Below, piece after piece: positions 8,781-16,906 of a DNA stretch of 64,000 nucleotides (the first letter of the stretch is position 1; every line of letters begins with the position of its first letter). The notes below the pieces were generated by a model. The model did no database searches, was not told where the DNA came from, and saw only the letters and a program-made list of their open reading frames with translations. Position numbers and translations under genes: made by a program. This DNA comes from JAGOME01 sp039812375 (GTDB lineage Bacteria > Actinomycetota > Actinomycetes > Actinomycetales > Dermatophilaceae). Location of the stretch: the NCBI GenBank assembly GCA_039812375.1, contig JBDIAO010000003.1, forward strand, positions 1 through 64,000, written 5' to 3'.

Positions 8781-9623
8781 TCAAAGGGTGGTCTTGACCA
8801 CCCCGGGGGCCGCCGTACGCTGCCGCCGCGCCTCGTAGAGCACCACTGCTGCGGCGATTCCCGCGTTGAGGCTGTTCACCGCGCCGGACATGGGGATGCG
8901 CACCGCGCCCTGGGCAGCGGCGAGCACGACGTCGGTCAAACCGTGCTTCTCCGTCCCCACCGCGACCGCCAACGCCCCGGTGAGGTCGGCGTCGGTGTGC
9001 AACAGCGGGGCAGCGGGGGTCGTCGCGACCAGTCGTATGTCGCGCGCCACCAGCCAGGGTAGGAGCTCGGCGACGGTGGCCGTCGCGACCGGCACGGCAT
9101 ACACAGTGCCCTTGGAAGCCCGCACCACGTTGGGGTTGGCCCAGTCGGTGACCGGGTCCAGCGCGATGACGGCGTCGACGCCGGCGGCATCCGCGGTGCG
9201 GAGCATGGCGCCGAGATTGCCTGGCTTCTCTATCCCCTCGGCGATGAGCAGGAGCGGCTCCGCAGGAAGAGACAGCCCGGCCAGTCCGGCTGCACCGGTG
9301 CCGGGAGCTGGCAGCACAGCGAGGACCCCGTCCGGCCCCTGCCGGTAGGCAACCTTCTCGAACGCAGTGCGGGACAACGCGACTGTTTCAATCCCAGCAT
9401 CCCGCAGGCGGTCAATGAGGTGCATCTGTCGGGCGGGGTCGGCCATCAGCTCCCGACAGTGCAGCACGGTTGACGGCAGCGCCCCGGCGGCGACGGCAAG
9501 CTCGAGCTCCTCATGGCCTTCGACCAGGCTCACCCCGGCCTGATCGCGCTCCCGCCGCCGACGCAGCCGGACCAGGGCCTTCAGCCGCGGGTTCGCCGCG
9601 GAGGTGATGACCTTGTCGGTCAC
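8781..9623 (-). CDS. TrmH/SpoU family RNA methyltransferase
   Basis: SpoU-family enzymes 2'-O-methylate ribose in rRNA or tRNA using a trefoil-knot SAM site. The 280-residue protein has an N-terminal substrate-binding domain (ANPRLKALVRLRRRRERDQAG, VEGHEELELA) and the three SPOUT motifs: EGIEKPGNLGAMLRTADAAG, AVAVGTEKHGL and IPMSGAVNSLNAGIAAAVVLYEA. GTG 9623 is the start because it forms a GTGA overlap with the stop of the HAD gene, indicating coupled expression. The exact RNA target is not clear. Confidence 0.88.
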   Translation of the reverse strand: MTDKVITSAANPRLKALVRLRRRRERDQAGVSLVEGHEELELAVAAGALPSTVLHCRELMADPARQMHLIDRLRDAGIETVALSRTAFEKVAYRQGPDGVLAVLPAPGTGAAGLAGLSLPAEPLLLIAEGIEKPGNLGAMLRTADAAGVDAVIALDPVTDWANPNVVRASKGTVYAVPVATATVAELLPWLVARDIRLVATTPAAPLLHTDADLTGALAVAVGTEKHGLTDVVLAAAQGAVRIPMSGAVNSLNAGIAAAVVLYEARRQRTAAPGVVKTTL

Positions 9624-10429
9624 GACGAGTGCCCGCGCAGCAGTGAGATGAGCACCGGCACCAGGCCATCCTCCTCGACGGCTCCGGTCACCTCGTCCGC
9701 GCTCGCCTTGACCTCCGGGGGAGCCTGCCCCATGGCCACCCCACGCGCGGCCCAATGCAGCATCTCGATGTCGTTGCGCTGGTCACCCACCGCGACGGTG
9801 TTGCCCGGCTCGACGTGCAACAGCCGCCGCACCTGCTCCAGTGCCGACCCTTTGGACACCCCTTCGGGGTTGAGGTCGAGCCACGCGGAGTAGCCCACGG
9901 CATACGAGACGCCGTGCAAGCCGATCCGCTCGGTGAGGCCGAGGAAGTCCAGTGCCGACCCATTGGAGCTGCGGAAGACGACCCTGGTCACCGGGTGGGC
10001 GACGAGCTCCTCCCACGAGACCACCCGCAGACGGCCCTGCAACTCGCCGTCGGGGAACGGCGCGGAGAGCTTGAAACCGACCCCGAGCTCCTCGACCGCA
10101 ATGGCCGCATCGGGCCACTGCGCGCGCAGCACGCTCAAGGCCGGCCCCGGGTCGAAGGTCACCGCCTCGACGACCTCGTATCCGCCGGTGAGCCCTGGGT
10201 CGAGCCGGATCGTCACCGATCCGTTGGAGCACACCGCATATCCGGTGTGCAGCCCGAGGGTGTCCAGCAGCGGGAGGGTCGCCACAATGGCTCGTCCGGT
10301 GGCGACGACGACGTGGTGCCCCTCGTCGGCAACCGATCGGACCGCGTCGAACACGGCCGGGGACAGCACCCCAGCGTGGTCGATCGTCGTGCCGTCGACG
10401 TCAAGGGCGACGAGGAAGGGTCTGGACAT
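9620..10429 (-). CDS. HAD superfamily hydrolase, Cof-type
   Basis: Cof-type HAD phosphatases dephosphorylate small metabolites such as sugar phosphates. Motif I is ALDVDGTTIDHAG at the N-terminus with both Asp residues, motif II is the VVATGRA Thr, the motif III Lys lies in NPEGVSKGSALEQV, and motif IV is VAVGDQRNDIEML. Length (269 residues) and the C2B-type cap between motifs II and III match the family. It is translationally coupled to the downstream RNA methyltransferase gene. Substrate unknown. Confidence 0.88.
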   Translation of the reverse strand: MSRPFLVALDVDGTTIDHAGVLSPAVFDAVRSVADEGHHVVVATGRAIVATLPLLDTLGLHTGYAVCSNGSVTIRLDPGLTGGYEVVEAVTFDPGPALSVLRAQWPDAAIAVEELGVGFKLSAPFPDGELQGRLRVVSWEELVAHPVTRVVFRSSNGSALDFLGLTERIGLHGVSYAVGYSAWLDLNPEGVSKGSALEQVRRLLHVEPGNTVAVGDQRNDIEMLHWAARGVAMGQAPPEVKASADEVTGAVEEDGLVPVLISLLRGHSS

Positions 10430-10456
10430 CGCTGTCCACGCTACTGCCGCCTGGGG

Positions 10457-11635
10457 CTACTCGGCGGCATGCCATGCCTGGCGCAGCGACAACCGGCCCT
10501 GGGTCTGCAGCAGCGCCCGGCGATAGAGCCGGTCCGCACCACGGACGATGAGTGCGGCGCAGGCCAGGAGCAGAACCAACGCGATGACCGGCTCCCACCA
10601 GGAGGCGGTGCCCTGCACGAGGCGGATCGGCATGAGGATCGCCGAGAAGGGCGGGACGAAGCTCAAGGCCACGAGCGCGCTCCCTTTGGCGAGGAGGACC
10701 GAGAACCACATCAGCACCAGGCCCATCGTGATCGGTGTCGCGGTCTGCTGCAGGTCCTCGCTGCGAGAGGCCAGGGCCCCGGCGACTGCCCACAGGCACG
10801 CGATGAGGAGGAAGCCGACGACGAAGAACACCACGAACCAGGCGATGCCGCCGCTGACCGACGGAACGTACTTCTTGTAGGGGGTCATGGTGAGCCCGGC
10901 CAGCCCGAGTCCGGTGAACAGGGCCATCTGTCCCAGTGCGAGCGCCGAGTTGCCGGCCACCTTGCCGATGAGCAGCTGGCGGACCGGGATCTTCGTCGTG
11001 ATGATCTCGACGATCCGGCTCGACTTCTCCTCGACGACGCTGCCCGCAAGGGTCATCCCGAAGGTGATCGAGGACAGGTAGAACAGCAGCGCCAGGGCGA
11101 ACCCGACTCCCTTGGCGAACCCTTGCTGCTCGGCGTTGCCGATGAGCAGGCCGCTGGTCAGGGTCGCTCCGTGCTCGATTGCCGCCGACGAGGTGCCGGC
11201 CTGTGCGGCGTTGACAGCCACCACGTGGACGCGCAGCGCGGTCCCCATCGCTGCCAGGAGCGATCCGTCGACGGCATTCTTGCCGGTGAGCACCCAGGTG
11301 TCGCCGTCCTGGTGCAGCCACGCGTCGGCGGTGCCGTCGAGGAGATGCGCCTTGGCGGCCGCGGCATCCGGCACGTCGAGCACGGTGACTTTCACCGTGT
11401 CGTCGACGGCAGTGACGGCAGGTGCGAGCGTCCTGGCGAAGTCGGCGTCCGCGGGGGTGACGGCCACCGTCGAGGTGCTCGTCCGGGCGTCGAGGTAGGC
11501 CGTGACGCCCATGAATCCGGCGATCAGCGCGATCGTGACGGCAGTGCCGATCAGGAAGGCCTTGTCAGTGAGCTTGGTGACGATCTCGCGCCGGGCGACG
11601 ATCCGCCAGGCCACGGTGGTGCGTGCGCTGGTCAT
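10457..11635 (-). CDS. ABC exporter permease (ABC-2 / NatB type)
   Basis: A 392-residue ABC-2 permease: one N-terminal helix (residues about 26-48), a large extracellular domain (about 50-180), then five or six helices (LALLFYLSSITFGMTLAGSVV, FVVFFVVGFLLIACLWAVAGALA, ITMGLVLMWFSVLLA). The conserved VEEKSSRIVEIITTK motif after the second helix is typical of NatB/YhaP-like sodium or drug exporters. The ATG overlaps the stop of the partner ATPase (ATGA). The substrate cannot be inferred. Confidence 0.88.
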   Translation of the reverse strand: MTSARTTVAWRIVARREIVTKLTDKAFLIGTAVTIALIAGFMGVTAYLDARTSTSTVAVTPADADFARTLAPAVTAVDDTVKVTVLDVPDAAAAKAHLLDGTADAWLHQDGDTWVLTGKNAVDGSLLAAMGTALRVHVVAVNAAQAGTSSAAIEHGATLTSGLLIGNAEQQGFAKGVGFALALLFYLSSITFGMTLAGSVVEEKSSRIVEIITTKIPVRQLLIGKVAGNSALALGQMALFTGLGLAGLTMTPYKKYVPSVSGGIAWFVVFFVVGFLLIACLWAVAGALASRSEDLQQTATPITMGLVLMWFSVLLAKGSALVALSFVPPFSAILMPIRLVQGTASWWEPVIALVLLLACAALIVRGADRLYRRALLQTQGRLSLRQAWHAAE

Positions 11636-12516
11636 GCCGTGACCTCCCGGTAGATCTCGGACAAGGTGGGGGTGATCCTGGCGAACTCGACGACCGGACC
11701 GCGACGCAGAGCCTCGGCGAGCAGTGTCCGGCCCTGATCTGAGGTCTCGTCCAGTTCGACGATCGCGGTGGGTCCGTCGACGTCGTGGACCTCGATGCCG
11801 GCGACGTCCCGGACCCAGCCCGCGTCGCCACCAAGGACGAGCCGGTGCCGCACCGGGCCGGCGTGGCGCAACGCGTCGGTCGACCCGGTGGCCACCACCC
11901 GACCCCTGGCAAGAATGACGAGATGGTCGCACAGCCGCTCGACGAGATCGAGCTGATGGCTGCTGAAGAGGATAGGTATGCCGCGGGCCGCGTGCTCGCG
12001 CAGCAAGTCGGCCATCGAGTCGACGGCGTCGGGGTCTAGTCCGGAGAACGGCTCGTCGAGGATAAGCGCCTGTGGCCGGTTCATCAGGGCGGCGATGATC
12101 TGGACCCGCTGCTGGTTGCCCAGACTGAGCTTCTCCACTCGCTCACGCGCCCGATCGGCCAGGTTGAAGCGTTCGAGGTGCTCGAGGATCTCCACGCGAG
12201 CGGCGGCGGCGGTCATCCCGGACAGCTCGCCGAGATAGCTGAGCTGGTCGAGGACTTTCTGCTTGGGATAGAGACCGCGCTCCTCGGGCATGTAGCCGGT
12301 GGCCCGCCGATCGGCAGCGGTGACCGGGCGCCCGTTCCAGGTGATGTCGCCGCCGTGGGTGGCGAGCAGGCCCATGATCATCCGCATGGTGGTGGTCTTG
12401 CCGGCGCCGTTGCCGCCGACGAAGCCGGTGAGCAGCCCGTCCGGCACGGTGAACCTGGCCCCGTCCACTGCGGTGAGGTCACCGAAGCGCCGGGTCAGGG
12501 CCGTGATCTCGATCAT
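11632..12516 (-). CDS. ABC exporter ATP-binding protein (NatA type)
   Basis: This 294-residue nucleotide-binding protein powers the adjacent permease. Walker A is GGNGAGKTTT (residues 34-43), the Q-loop region is YMPEERGLYPKQKV, the signature is LSLGNQQRVQ (one residue off canonical LSGGQ, as in NatA-like proteins), Walker B is ALILDEPFSGLDP and the H-loop is FSSHQLD. The C-terminal 80 residues are the usual accessory domain of this subfamily. ATG 12516 is supported by the homologous MIEITALTRRFG start; the frame stays open far upstream but is not coding there. It diverges from the AMP-ligase gene. Confidence 0.92.
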   Translation of the reverse strand: MIEITALTRRFGDLTAVDGARFTVPDGLLTGFVGGNGAGKTTTMRMIMGLLATHGGDITWNGRPVTAADRRATGYMPEERGLYPKQKVLDQLSYLGELSGMTAAAARVEILEHLERFNLADRARERVEKLSLGNQQRVQIIAALMNRPQALILDEPFSGLDPDAVDSMADLLREHAARGIPILFSSHQLDLVERLCDHLVILARGRVVATGSTDALRHAGPVRHRLVLGGDAGWVRDVAGIEVHDVDGPTAIVELDETSDQGRTLLAEALRRGPVVEFARITPTLSEIYREVTA

Positions 12517-12672
12517 GGCCCCCAGGTTAGGGGGCCGTGGAGTGCGTGGTGATCCGCCGTGGGACGGGTTCGCTCCTCCCCCCTGAGGATGAGCCGGGCG
12601 GCGACGGCCTCGTCCGCGGGACCGGCTCACGAGAAGTACCATGGTCGCCACGACGCAGGAGGGGTGTGCCTG

Positions 12673-13665
12673 ATGGGACCGGTGCGCCCCGAGGAGCACG
12701 ACGACCCGGTGGCTGCTGTGCTGGCTGCCCACCACGCCGGGGTGGGCTTGTCCCTGCCGACGTCGGGGACCACGGGTCCTCCGCGGCGGGTGCTGCGGTC
12801 CACGCAATCCTGGTGGGGCAGTTTCGAGGCGTACGGCGAGCTCAGTGAGGTGACTGCGGGCGCGCGGCTGTGGCTGCCCGGCCCGCTGACCTCGACGATG
12901 GTGCTCTTCGCGGCGGTCCATGCCGCCGTGGTGGACGCAGTTCAGGTGGTCGACCCCGCTGAGGCGACGCATGCGTGTCTGACGCCGGCCCAGCTGACGC
13001 TGCGCGGCGGGCAGCTCTCGCCCGGGACACACGTCGTCGTGGCCGGAGCACACCTGAGCGATATCCAGCGCGCGCAGGCCGTGGATCACGGGCTGAGCCT
13101 GAGCCACTATTACGGCGCAGCCGAGTTGAGCTTCGTGGCCGCGGGCCGAACCTCCGGGGAGCTCCGCCCGTTTTCCGGGGTCGAGGTCGACGTGCGGGAC
13201 ACCCCACACGAGGGCACGATCTGGGTCCGTTCGCCGTGGGTGTGCACCGGCTACGAGGGGTCCCCTGGTGCGTTGCGCCGGGACGGGCACTGGGCCACGG
13301 TCGGCGATCTGGGGCGGTGGCAGGCGGGCACCCTCGAGGTCTTCGGCCGTCCCGGTGCGGTGACGACCGCGGGGGCCACCGTCTCCGTCGCGGAGGTTGA
13401 GGCGTATCTGCGCCCCGGCGCTGGTGGACCCTTCGCCGTGCACGGCGTCCCCCATCCGACGCTCGGGGAAGTGCTCGCGGTGACCTTCGTCGACCCCGCC
13501 GACCGGGCTCGGCTCGAGATCGCCGCCCGGGCCCTGCCGGCCACTCACCGGCCACGCCTGTGGCGCCGGGCTGACCGGCTCCCACTGACCCCGGCCGGCA
13601 AGGTCGACCGAGCGAGAATGGCCACCGGCGTCACCCCGGTCGACCCAGCGGGCGGTCCCTGGTGA
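12673..13665 (+). CDS. Compact AMP-dependent acyl-CoA ligase of a biotin locus (YhfT-like)
   Basis: Adenylate-forming ligases activate carboxylates as acyl-AMP and then acyl-CoA. The core motifs are present: LPTSGTTGPPRRV (residues 28-40, Arg in place of the usual Lys), YYGAAELSF, GDLGRW, GRPGAVTTAGATVSVAEVEA and PLTPAGKVDRARM with the catalytic Lys. At 330 residues it lacks roughly 150 residues of the usual N-terminal subdomain. AGGAGG at 12657-12662 fixes ATG 12673. The stop overlaps the thiolase start (GTGA). In Bacillus subtilis a ligase (yhfT) and thiolase (yhfS) sit beside bioY-like yhfU, the same association as here, so a role in making or salvaging a biotin precursor is plausible but inferred. 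Confidence 0.78.
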   Translation: MGPVRPEEHDDPVAAVLAAHHAGVGLSLPTSGTTGPPRRVLRSTQSWWGSFEAYGELSEVTAGARLWLPGPLTSTMVLFAAVHAAVVDAVQVVDPAEATHACLTPAQLTLRGGQLSPGTHVVVAGAHLSDIQRAQAVDHGLSLSHYYGAAELSFVAAGRTSGELRPFSGVEVDVRDTPHEGTIWVRSPWVCTGYEGSPGALRRDGHWATVGDLGRWQAGTLEVFGRPGAVTTAGATVSVAEVEAYLRPGAGGPFAVHGVPHPTLGEVLAVTFVDPADRARLEIAARALPATHRPRLWRRADRLPLTPAGKVDRARMATGVTPVDPAGGPW

Positions 13666-14864
13666 CCGGGGTGGCAATCGTGGCCGCGCGGCGCACCCCG
13701 ATCGGCACCGCCGGGCGCGGGTTGGCCAGGCTCTCCGTCGCTGATCTGGGGGCTGCCGCACTTCGAGCAGTGGTCCGGGAGGTCGGCGCCGTCCCCGACG
13801 AGGTGATCCTGGGCAACTGCATGGGCCCCGGCGGGAACCCCGCCCGGGTGGCCGCGCTCACTGCCGGTCTGCCCGACTCGGTTCCGGCGCTCACCATCGA
13901 TCGCCAGTGCGCGAGCGGCCTGGCCGCGATCGAGCTCGGGATCCGAATCGTCCAAGGCGGCAAGGAGCTCGTCGTGGCCGGCGGGATGGAGAGCGCATCG
14001 ACCGCACCATGGCGGTTCTGGCCGCCCACGGATGAGGCAGCATCTGGATCCGGGGCCTCTGGTTCTGCCGGCCCTTCTCCGGCCACCCCGGGCACGCTGG
14101 TGAGATATGAGCGGGCACCTTTCGCCCCCGGACCACGAGACGTCGATATGGGACGTGCCGCCGACCTGCTCGCCCGGGATCACGGCATCACCCGAGAGCG
14201 TCAGGACCGCTACGCGGCCCGGTCCCACGCCTATGCGGTGGCCGCTCAGCAAGCCGGGGAGTTCGCCGATGAACTCGTCCCGGTCACCGGCCTGGACCGC
14301 GACGAGCGGCCCCGCTCCAGCCTCGGGGTGGCCCAGCTCTCGCGGTTCCCGGCTATCTTCCGACAGGGTGGGACCGTGACCGTGGGCAACTCGTGTGGGA
14401 TCAACGACGGGGCAGCAGCGGTGGCCCTGGTCCCCGAGGAGAGCCTGCGGCATACGGCCTCCCGCAACCGGGCAGACCAATCGAGGTCCGTCGGCTTGCG
14501 GGTGCTTGGGGCCGCGAGCGCAGGTGTCGCCCCGGAGCAGCCCGGGATCGGGATCGTGCCGGCGGCGCGCGCCGCTCTGCAGCAGGCCGGGGTCGGTCTG
14601 GACGATCTCGACGTCATCGAGTTCAACGAGGCATTCGCCGGGCAGGTTCTCGCCTGTTGCGACGAGCTGCGCATCGACCCCGAGCGGGTCTGTCGCGGTG
14701 GCGGCGCGTTGGCGTTGGGACATCCCTGGGGAGCCAGCGGTGCAGTGCTCATGGTTCGCCTGTTCACTCAGCTCGTCCGCCAGCGGCGGGGCCGGCTCGG
14801 CCTCGCCGCGATCGCCGCCGGGGGCGGGCAAGGCACGGCCGTGGTGGTGGCCGCGTGCCGGTGA
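13662..14864 (+). CDS. Thiolase family protein lacking the second catalytic Cys (YhfS-like)
   Basis: The thiolase fold is complete at 400 residues: nucleophilic Cys83 in DRQCASGL, EFNEAFAGQ, and the catalytic His in GGALALGHPWGASGA. The C-terminal CxGxG loop, normally C-I-G-G-G, reads AAGGGQG here, so the general-acid Cys is replaced by Ala385. Such a protein may not perform normal Claisen condensation or thiolysis. It is coupled by GTGA overlaps to the ligase upstream and to bioM downstream, linking it to biotin or a pimelate-like precursor (inference from context). An ordinary acetyl-CoA acetyltransferase is the alternative reading. Confidence 0.85.
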   Translation: MTGVAIVAARRTPIGTAGRGLARLSVADLGAAALRAVVREVGAVPDEVILGNCMGPGGNPARVAALTAGLPDSVPALTIDRQCASGLAAIELGIRIVQGGKELVVAGGMESASTAPWRFWPPTDEAASGSGASGSAGPSPATPGTLVRYERAPFAPGPRDVDMGRAADLLARDHGITRERQDRYAARSHAYAVAAQQAGEFADELVPVTGLDRDERPRSSLGVAQLSRFPAIFRQGGTVTVGNSCGINDGAAAVALVPEESLRHTASRNRADQSRSVGLRVLGAASAGVAPEQPGIGIVPAARAALQQAGVGLDDLDVIEFNEAFAGQVLACCDELRIDPERVCRGGGALALGHPWGASGAVLMVRLFTQLVRQRRGRLGLAAIAAGGGQGTAVVVAACR

Positions 14865-15553
14865 TCGAGTTCGACCGGGTCGGCCATGCCTTTCCTGACT
14901 CGGGCGGAGGCGCCACGACCGTCCTGCGGGACGTCACGGTGCACCTGAGCGAGCACCGGATCGGGGTCATCGGGGCCAACGGCTCAGGCAAGTCGACGTT
15001 CGCACGGATGCTCAATGCGCTCGTGGTGCCGTCGTCGGGACACGTGCGGATCGACGGGTTGGACAGCGCACGCGAGGCACGGACGATCCGGCGGCGGGTG
15101 GGGTTCTGCTTCACCGATCCCGACGCGCAGATCGTCATGCCGACGGTGCAGGAGGACCTCGCGTTCAGCCTGCGCCGGTGGCGCCTACCCAAGGATGAGG
15201 TCACCCGCCGGGTTGACGCGGCCCTGGACTCCTACGGCCTGCGAGCTCACCGTGCCCAGCCCGCACATCTGCTTTCCGGTGGCCAGAAGCAGCTGCTCGC
15301 CCTGGCGGCGGTGCTCATCACCGATCCGGAGCTGGTCGTCATGGACGAGCCGACGACCTTGCTCGACCTGGCCAACACCCAGCGGATCCGGGACCTCGTG
15401 TCACGGCTCGCGCCGCAGGTCGTCCTGGCCACCCACCACCTGGATCTGCTCACCGGCTTCGACCGAGTGCTCGTCCTGCACGAGGGCCGGTTGGTCTTCG
15501 ACGGCGAGCCCGCCGAGGCCATCGGGCACTACCAAGCGCTGGTGCTGTCGTGA
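14861..15553 (+). CDS. bioM: Biotin ECF transporter ATPase
   Basis: BioM is the ATP-binding subunit of the BioMNY energy-coupling-factor transporter. The 230-residue protein has Walker A GANGSGKST, the ECF/Cbi-type Q-loop FTDPDAQIVMPTVQEDLAF, signature LSGGQKQLLALA, Walker B LVVMDEPTTLLD and the H-loop LATHHLDLL. GTG 14861 makes a GTGA overlap with the thiolase stop; GTG 14855 is a near alternative. The stop in turn overlaps bioN. The FTDPDAQI segment and the neighbouring bioN and bioY genes make biotin more likely than cobalt as substrate. Confidence 0.88.
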   Translation: MIEFDRVGHAFPDSGGGATTVLRDVTVHLSEHRIGVIGANGSGKSTFARMLNALVVPSSGHVRIDGLDSAREARTIRRRVGFCFTDPDAQIVMPTVQEDLAFSLRRWRLPKDEVTRRVDAALDSYGLRAHRAQPAHLLSGGQKQLLALAAVLITDPELVVMDEPTTLLDLANTQRIRDLVSRLAPQVVLATHHLDLLTGFDRVLVLHEGRLVFDGEPAEAIGHYQALVLS

Positions 15554-16155
15554 CCGCCCTGGCCACCTTCGTCGAGCGGAACTCACCGGTGCACCGCCTC
15601 CCCGCAGGAGCCAAGCTGGCCGCGCTCGTCGCTGCGGCTGCGCTCAGTGTGCTGCTGCGGCACTGGTGGCAGGTGCTGGTCCTGCTCGCCCTGGTTGCCG
15701 GCCTGTATGCCGCCGCCGCGATCCCGTGGCGGACGGCGGTCGCCCAACTGCGGCCGGTACTGTGGCTGGTGGTGGCGATCGGCGCCTTCCAGGTCATCGT
15801 TGCCGGCTGGGAGCCGGCAGTGCTCGTCTGCGGGGGGATCGTGACCCTGGTAGCGCTGGCGGCACTGGTCAGTCTGACCACCCGTACCGACGCTCTCGTC
15901 GACGCCCTGGTGCGGGCCAGCCAGCCGTTGCGCCACTTCGGGATCGAACCCGAACGGGTCGGATTGCTGGTCTCCTTGGGGATTCGGTCGGTCCCGATCA
16001 TCACCGGCTTGGCACGGCAGGTGCGGGACGCCCAGCTGGCCCGCGGTGCCGGGACCCACCCTGTCGCGTTCCTGACGCCACTGGTGGTGCGCAGCCTGCG
16101 GCACGCGGACCGGGTCGCCGAGGCCTTGGCCGCCCGGGGCCTCGATGACTACTGA
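15550..16155 (+). CDS. bioN: Biotin ECF transporter T component
   Basis: BioN (CbiQ/EcfT family) couples ATP hydrolysis by BioM to movement of BioY. The 201-residue protein has four to five helices (AALVAAAALSVLLRHW, VLVLLALVAGLYAAAA, LWLVVAIGAFQVIVA, GIVTLVALAALVSLTT) and the cytoplasmic Ala-Arg-Gly signatures: QVRDAQLARGAG and ADRVAEALAARGLDD match the two A-R-G motifs that contact the ATPases. GTG 15550 overlaps the bioM stop. It ends 39 nt from the convergent bioY. Confidence 0.85.
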   Translation: MTALATFVERNSPVHRLPAGAKLAALVAAAALSVLLRHWWQVLVLLALVAGLYAAAAIPWRTAVAQLRPVLWLVVAIGAFQVIVAGWEPAVLVCGGIVTLVALAALVSLTTRTDALVDALVRASQPLRHFGIEPERVGLLVSLGIRSVPIITGLARQVRDAQLARGAGTHPVAFLTPLVVRSLRHADRVAEALAARGLDDY

Positions 16156-16194
16156 GTCACCACAGCAGCGCAGCAACACAACAACGCAGCAGGG

Positions 16195-16794
16195 TCAGAG
16201 CACGCCCTCCGGCGTTGCGGCCCGGCGAGACGATCGTGGTGGGAGCAGGCGTGGATCCGCCCGGTGCACGGCCCCGGCGACGACAGCGGCCAGGACCGCC
16301 TTGGCCAGGTCCCCGACGAGGAAGAGCGCGCTGCCGGCCATCGCCGCCGTCAGCGGGATCCCGGCCCGCCAGGCCGTGACTGGGACGCCGATGGCATAGA
16401 GCACGACGATGCCGCCGAAGATGATCGACATCAACCCGTAGGCGAAGGAGTACGGCGCACCCCGCCGGTACACCAGGGCACCGATAACGTATGCCGCGAC
16501 CGGGAAGCCGACGACATAGCCGGCGCTCGGCCCAGCGAAGACGCCCAGCCCGCCACGCCCACCGGCCAGCAGCGGCAAGCCCAGGGCGACGAGCAGCACG
16601 AAGAATGACACAGCGGCCGCCGCGCGGCGCGGCCCCAGCACCGCACCGACGAGCATGACGCCCAGTGTCTGGAGGGTGATCGGCACCGGGAATCCGAACG
16701 GGGCGAACGCCGGCACCAGACCCAGGACGGCGATGAACGCAGCGAACGTCGCCGTCAGCGCGATTTCCCGGGTGCGGCTCGAAGGATCTGTCAA
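16195..16794 (-). CDS. bioY: Biotin transporter S component
   Basis: BioY is the membrane substrate-binding subunit for biotin. The 199-residue protein shows the family features ALTATFAAFIAVLGLVP, PFGFPVPITLQTLGVMLVGAVLG (the loop preceding helix 2) and GPSAGYVVGFPVAAYVIGAL. It starts at TTG 16794, backed by AGGAG at 16800-16804 with a 5-nt spacer; no ATG or GTG fits. It is convergent with bioMN rather than in the same operon, which is unusual since S and energising components must meet in the membrane. Confidence 0.9.
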   Translation of the reverse strand: MTDPSSRTREIALTATFAAFIAVLGLVPAFAPFGFPVPITLQTLGVMLVGAVLGPRRAAAAVSFFVLLVALGLPLLAGGRGGLGVFAGPSAGYVVGFPVAAYVIGALVYRRGAPYSFAYGLMSIIFGGIVVLYAIGVPVTAWRAGIPLTAAMAGSALFLVGDLAKAVLAAVVAGAVHRADPRLLPPRSSRRAATPEGVL

Positions 16795-16799
16795 CGCAA

Positions 16800-16804
16800 C
16801 TCCT
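16800..16804 (-). promoter_or_regulatory. Ribosome binding site fixing the bioY TTG start
   Basis: AGGAG on the minus strand, five bases upstream of TTG 16794, is the only good Shine-Dalgarno match near the conserved N-terminus and so decides the rare TTG start. Confidence 0.65.
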
Positions 16805-16850
16805 GGTGGATGGGTCCTCAGTGGCGCCCCCGATTCTGCCCTCGTCCCAT

Positions 16851-16883
16851 GGCTGGTCCGTCACGGGGCTGGTCCGCCACGGG
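16851..16883. repeat. 16-bp tandem duplication between regulator and bioY
   Basis: GGCTGGTCCGYCACGG is present twice in tandem (16851-16866 and 16867-16882), differing at one base. It lies 24 nt 3' of the response-regulator stop and about 55 nt 5' of bioY on the minus strand. It resembles the other gene-end duplications in this window. Confidence 0.65.
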
Positions 16884-16906
16884 ACTGGAGCAGGCGCTCG
16901 GCCGGC

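Noticed and set aside
12520..13761. Long N-terminal extension of the ABC exporter ATPase
   Set aside because: The extension is antisense to the AMP ligase; the conserved MIEITALTRRFG start lies at 12516.
16795..16906. Biotin-responsive operator or riboswitch upstream of bioY
   Set aside because: No BirA- or BioQ-type palindrome could be recognised by eye; only a 16-bp direct duplication is present.
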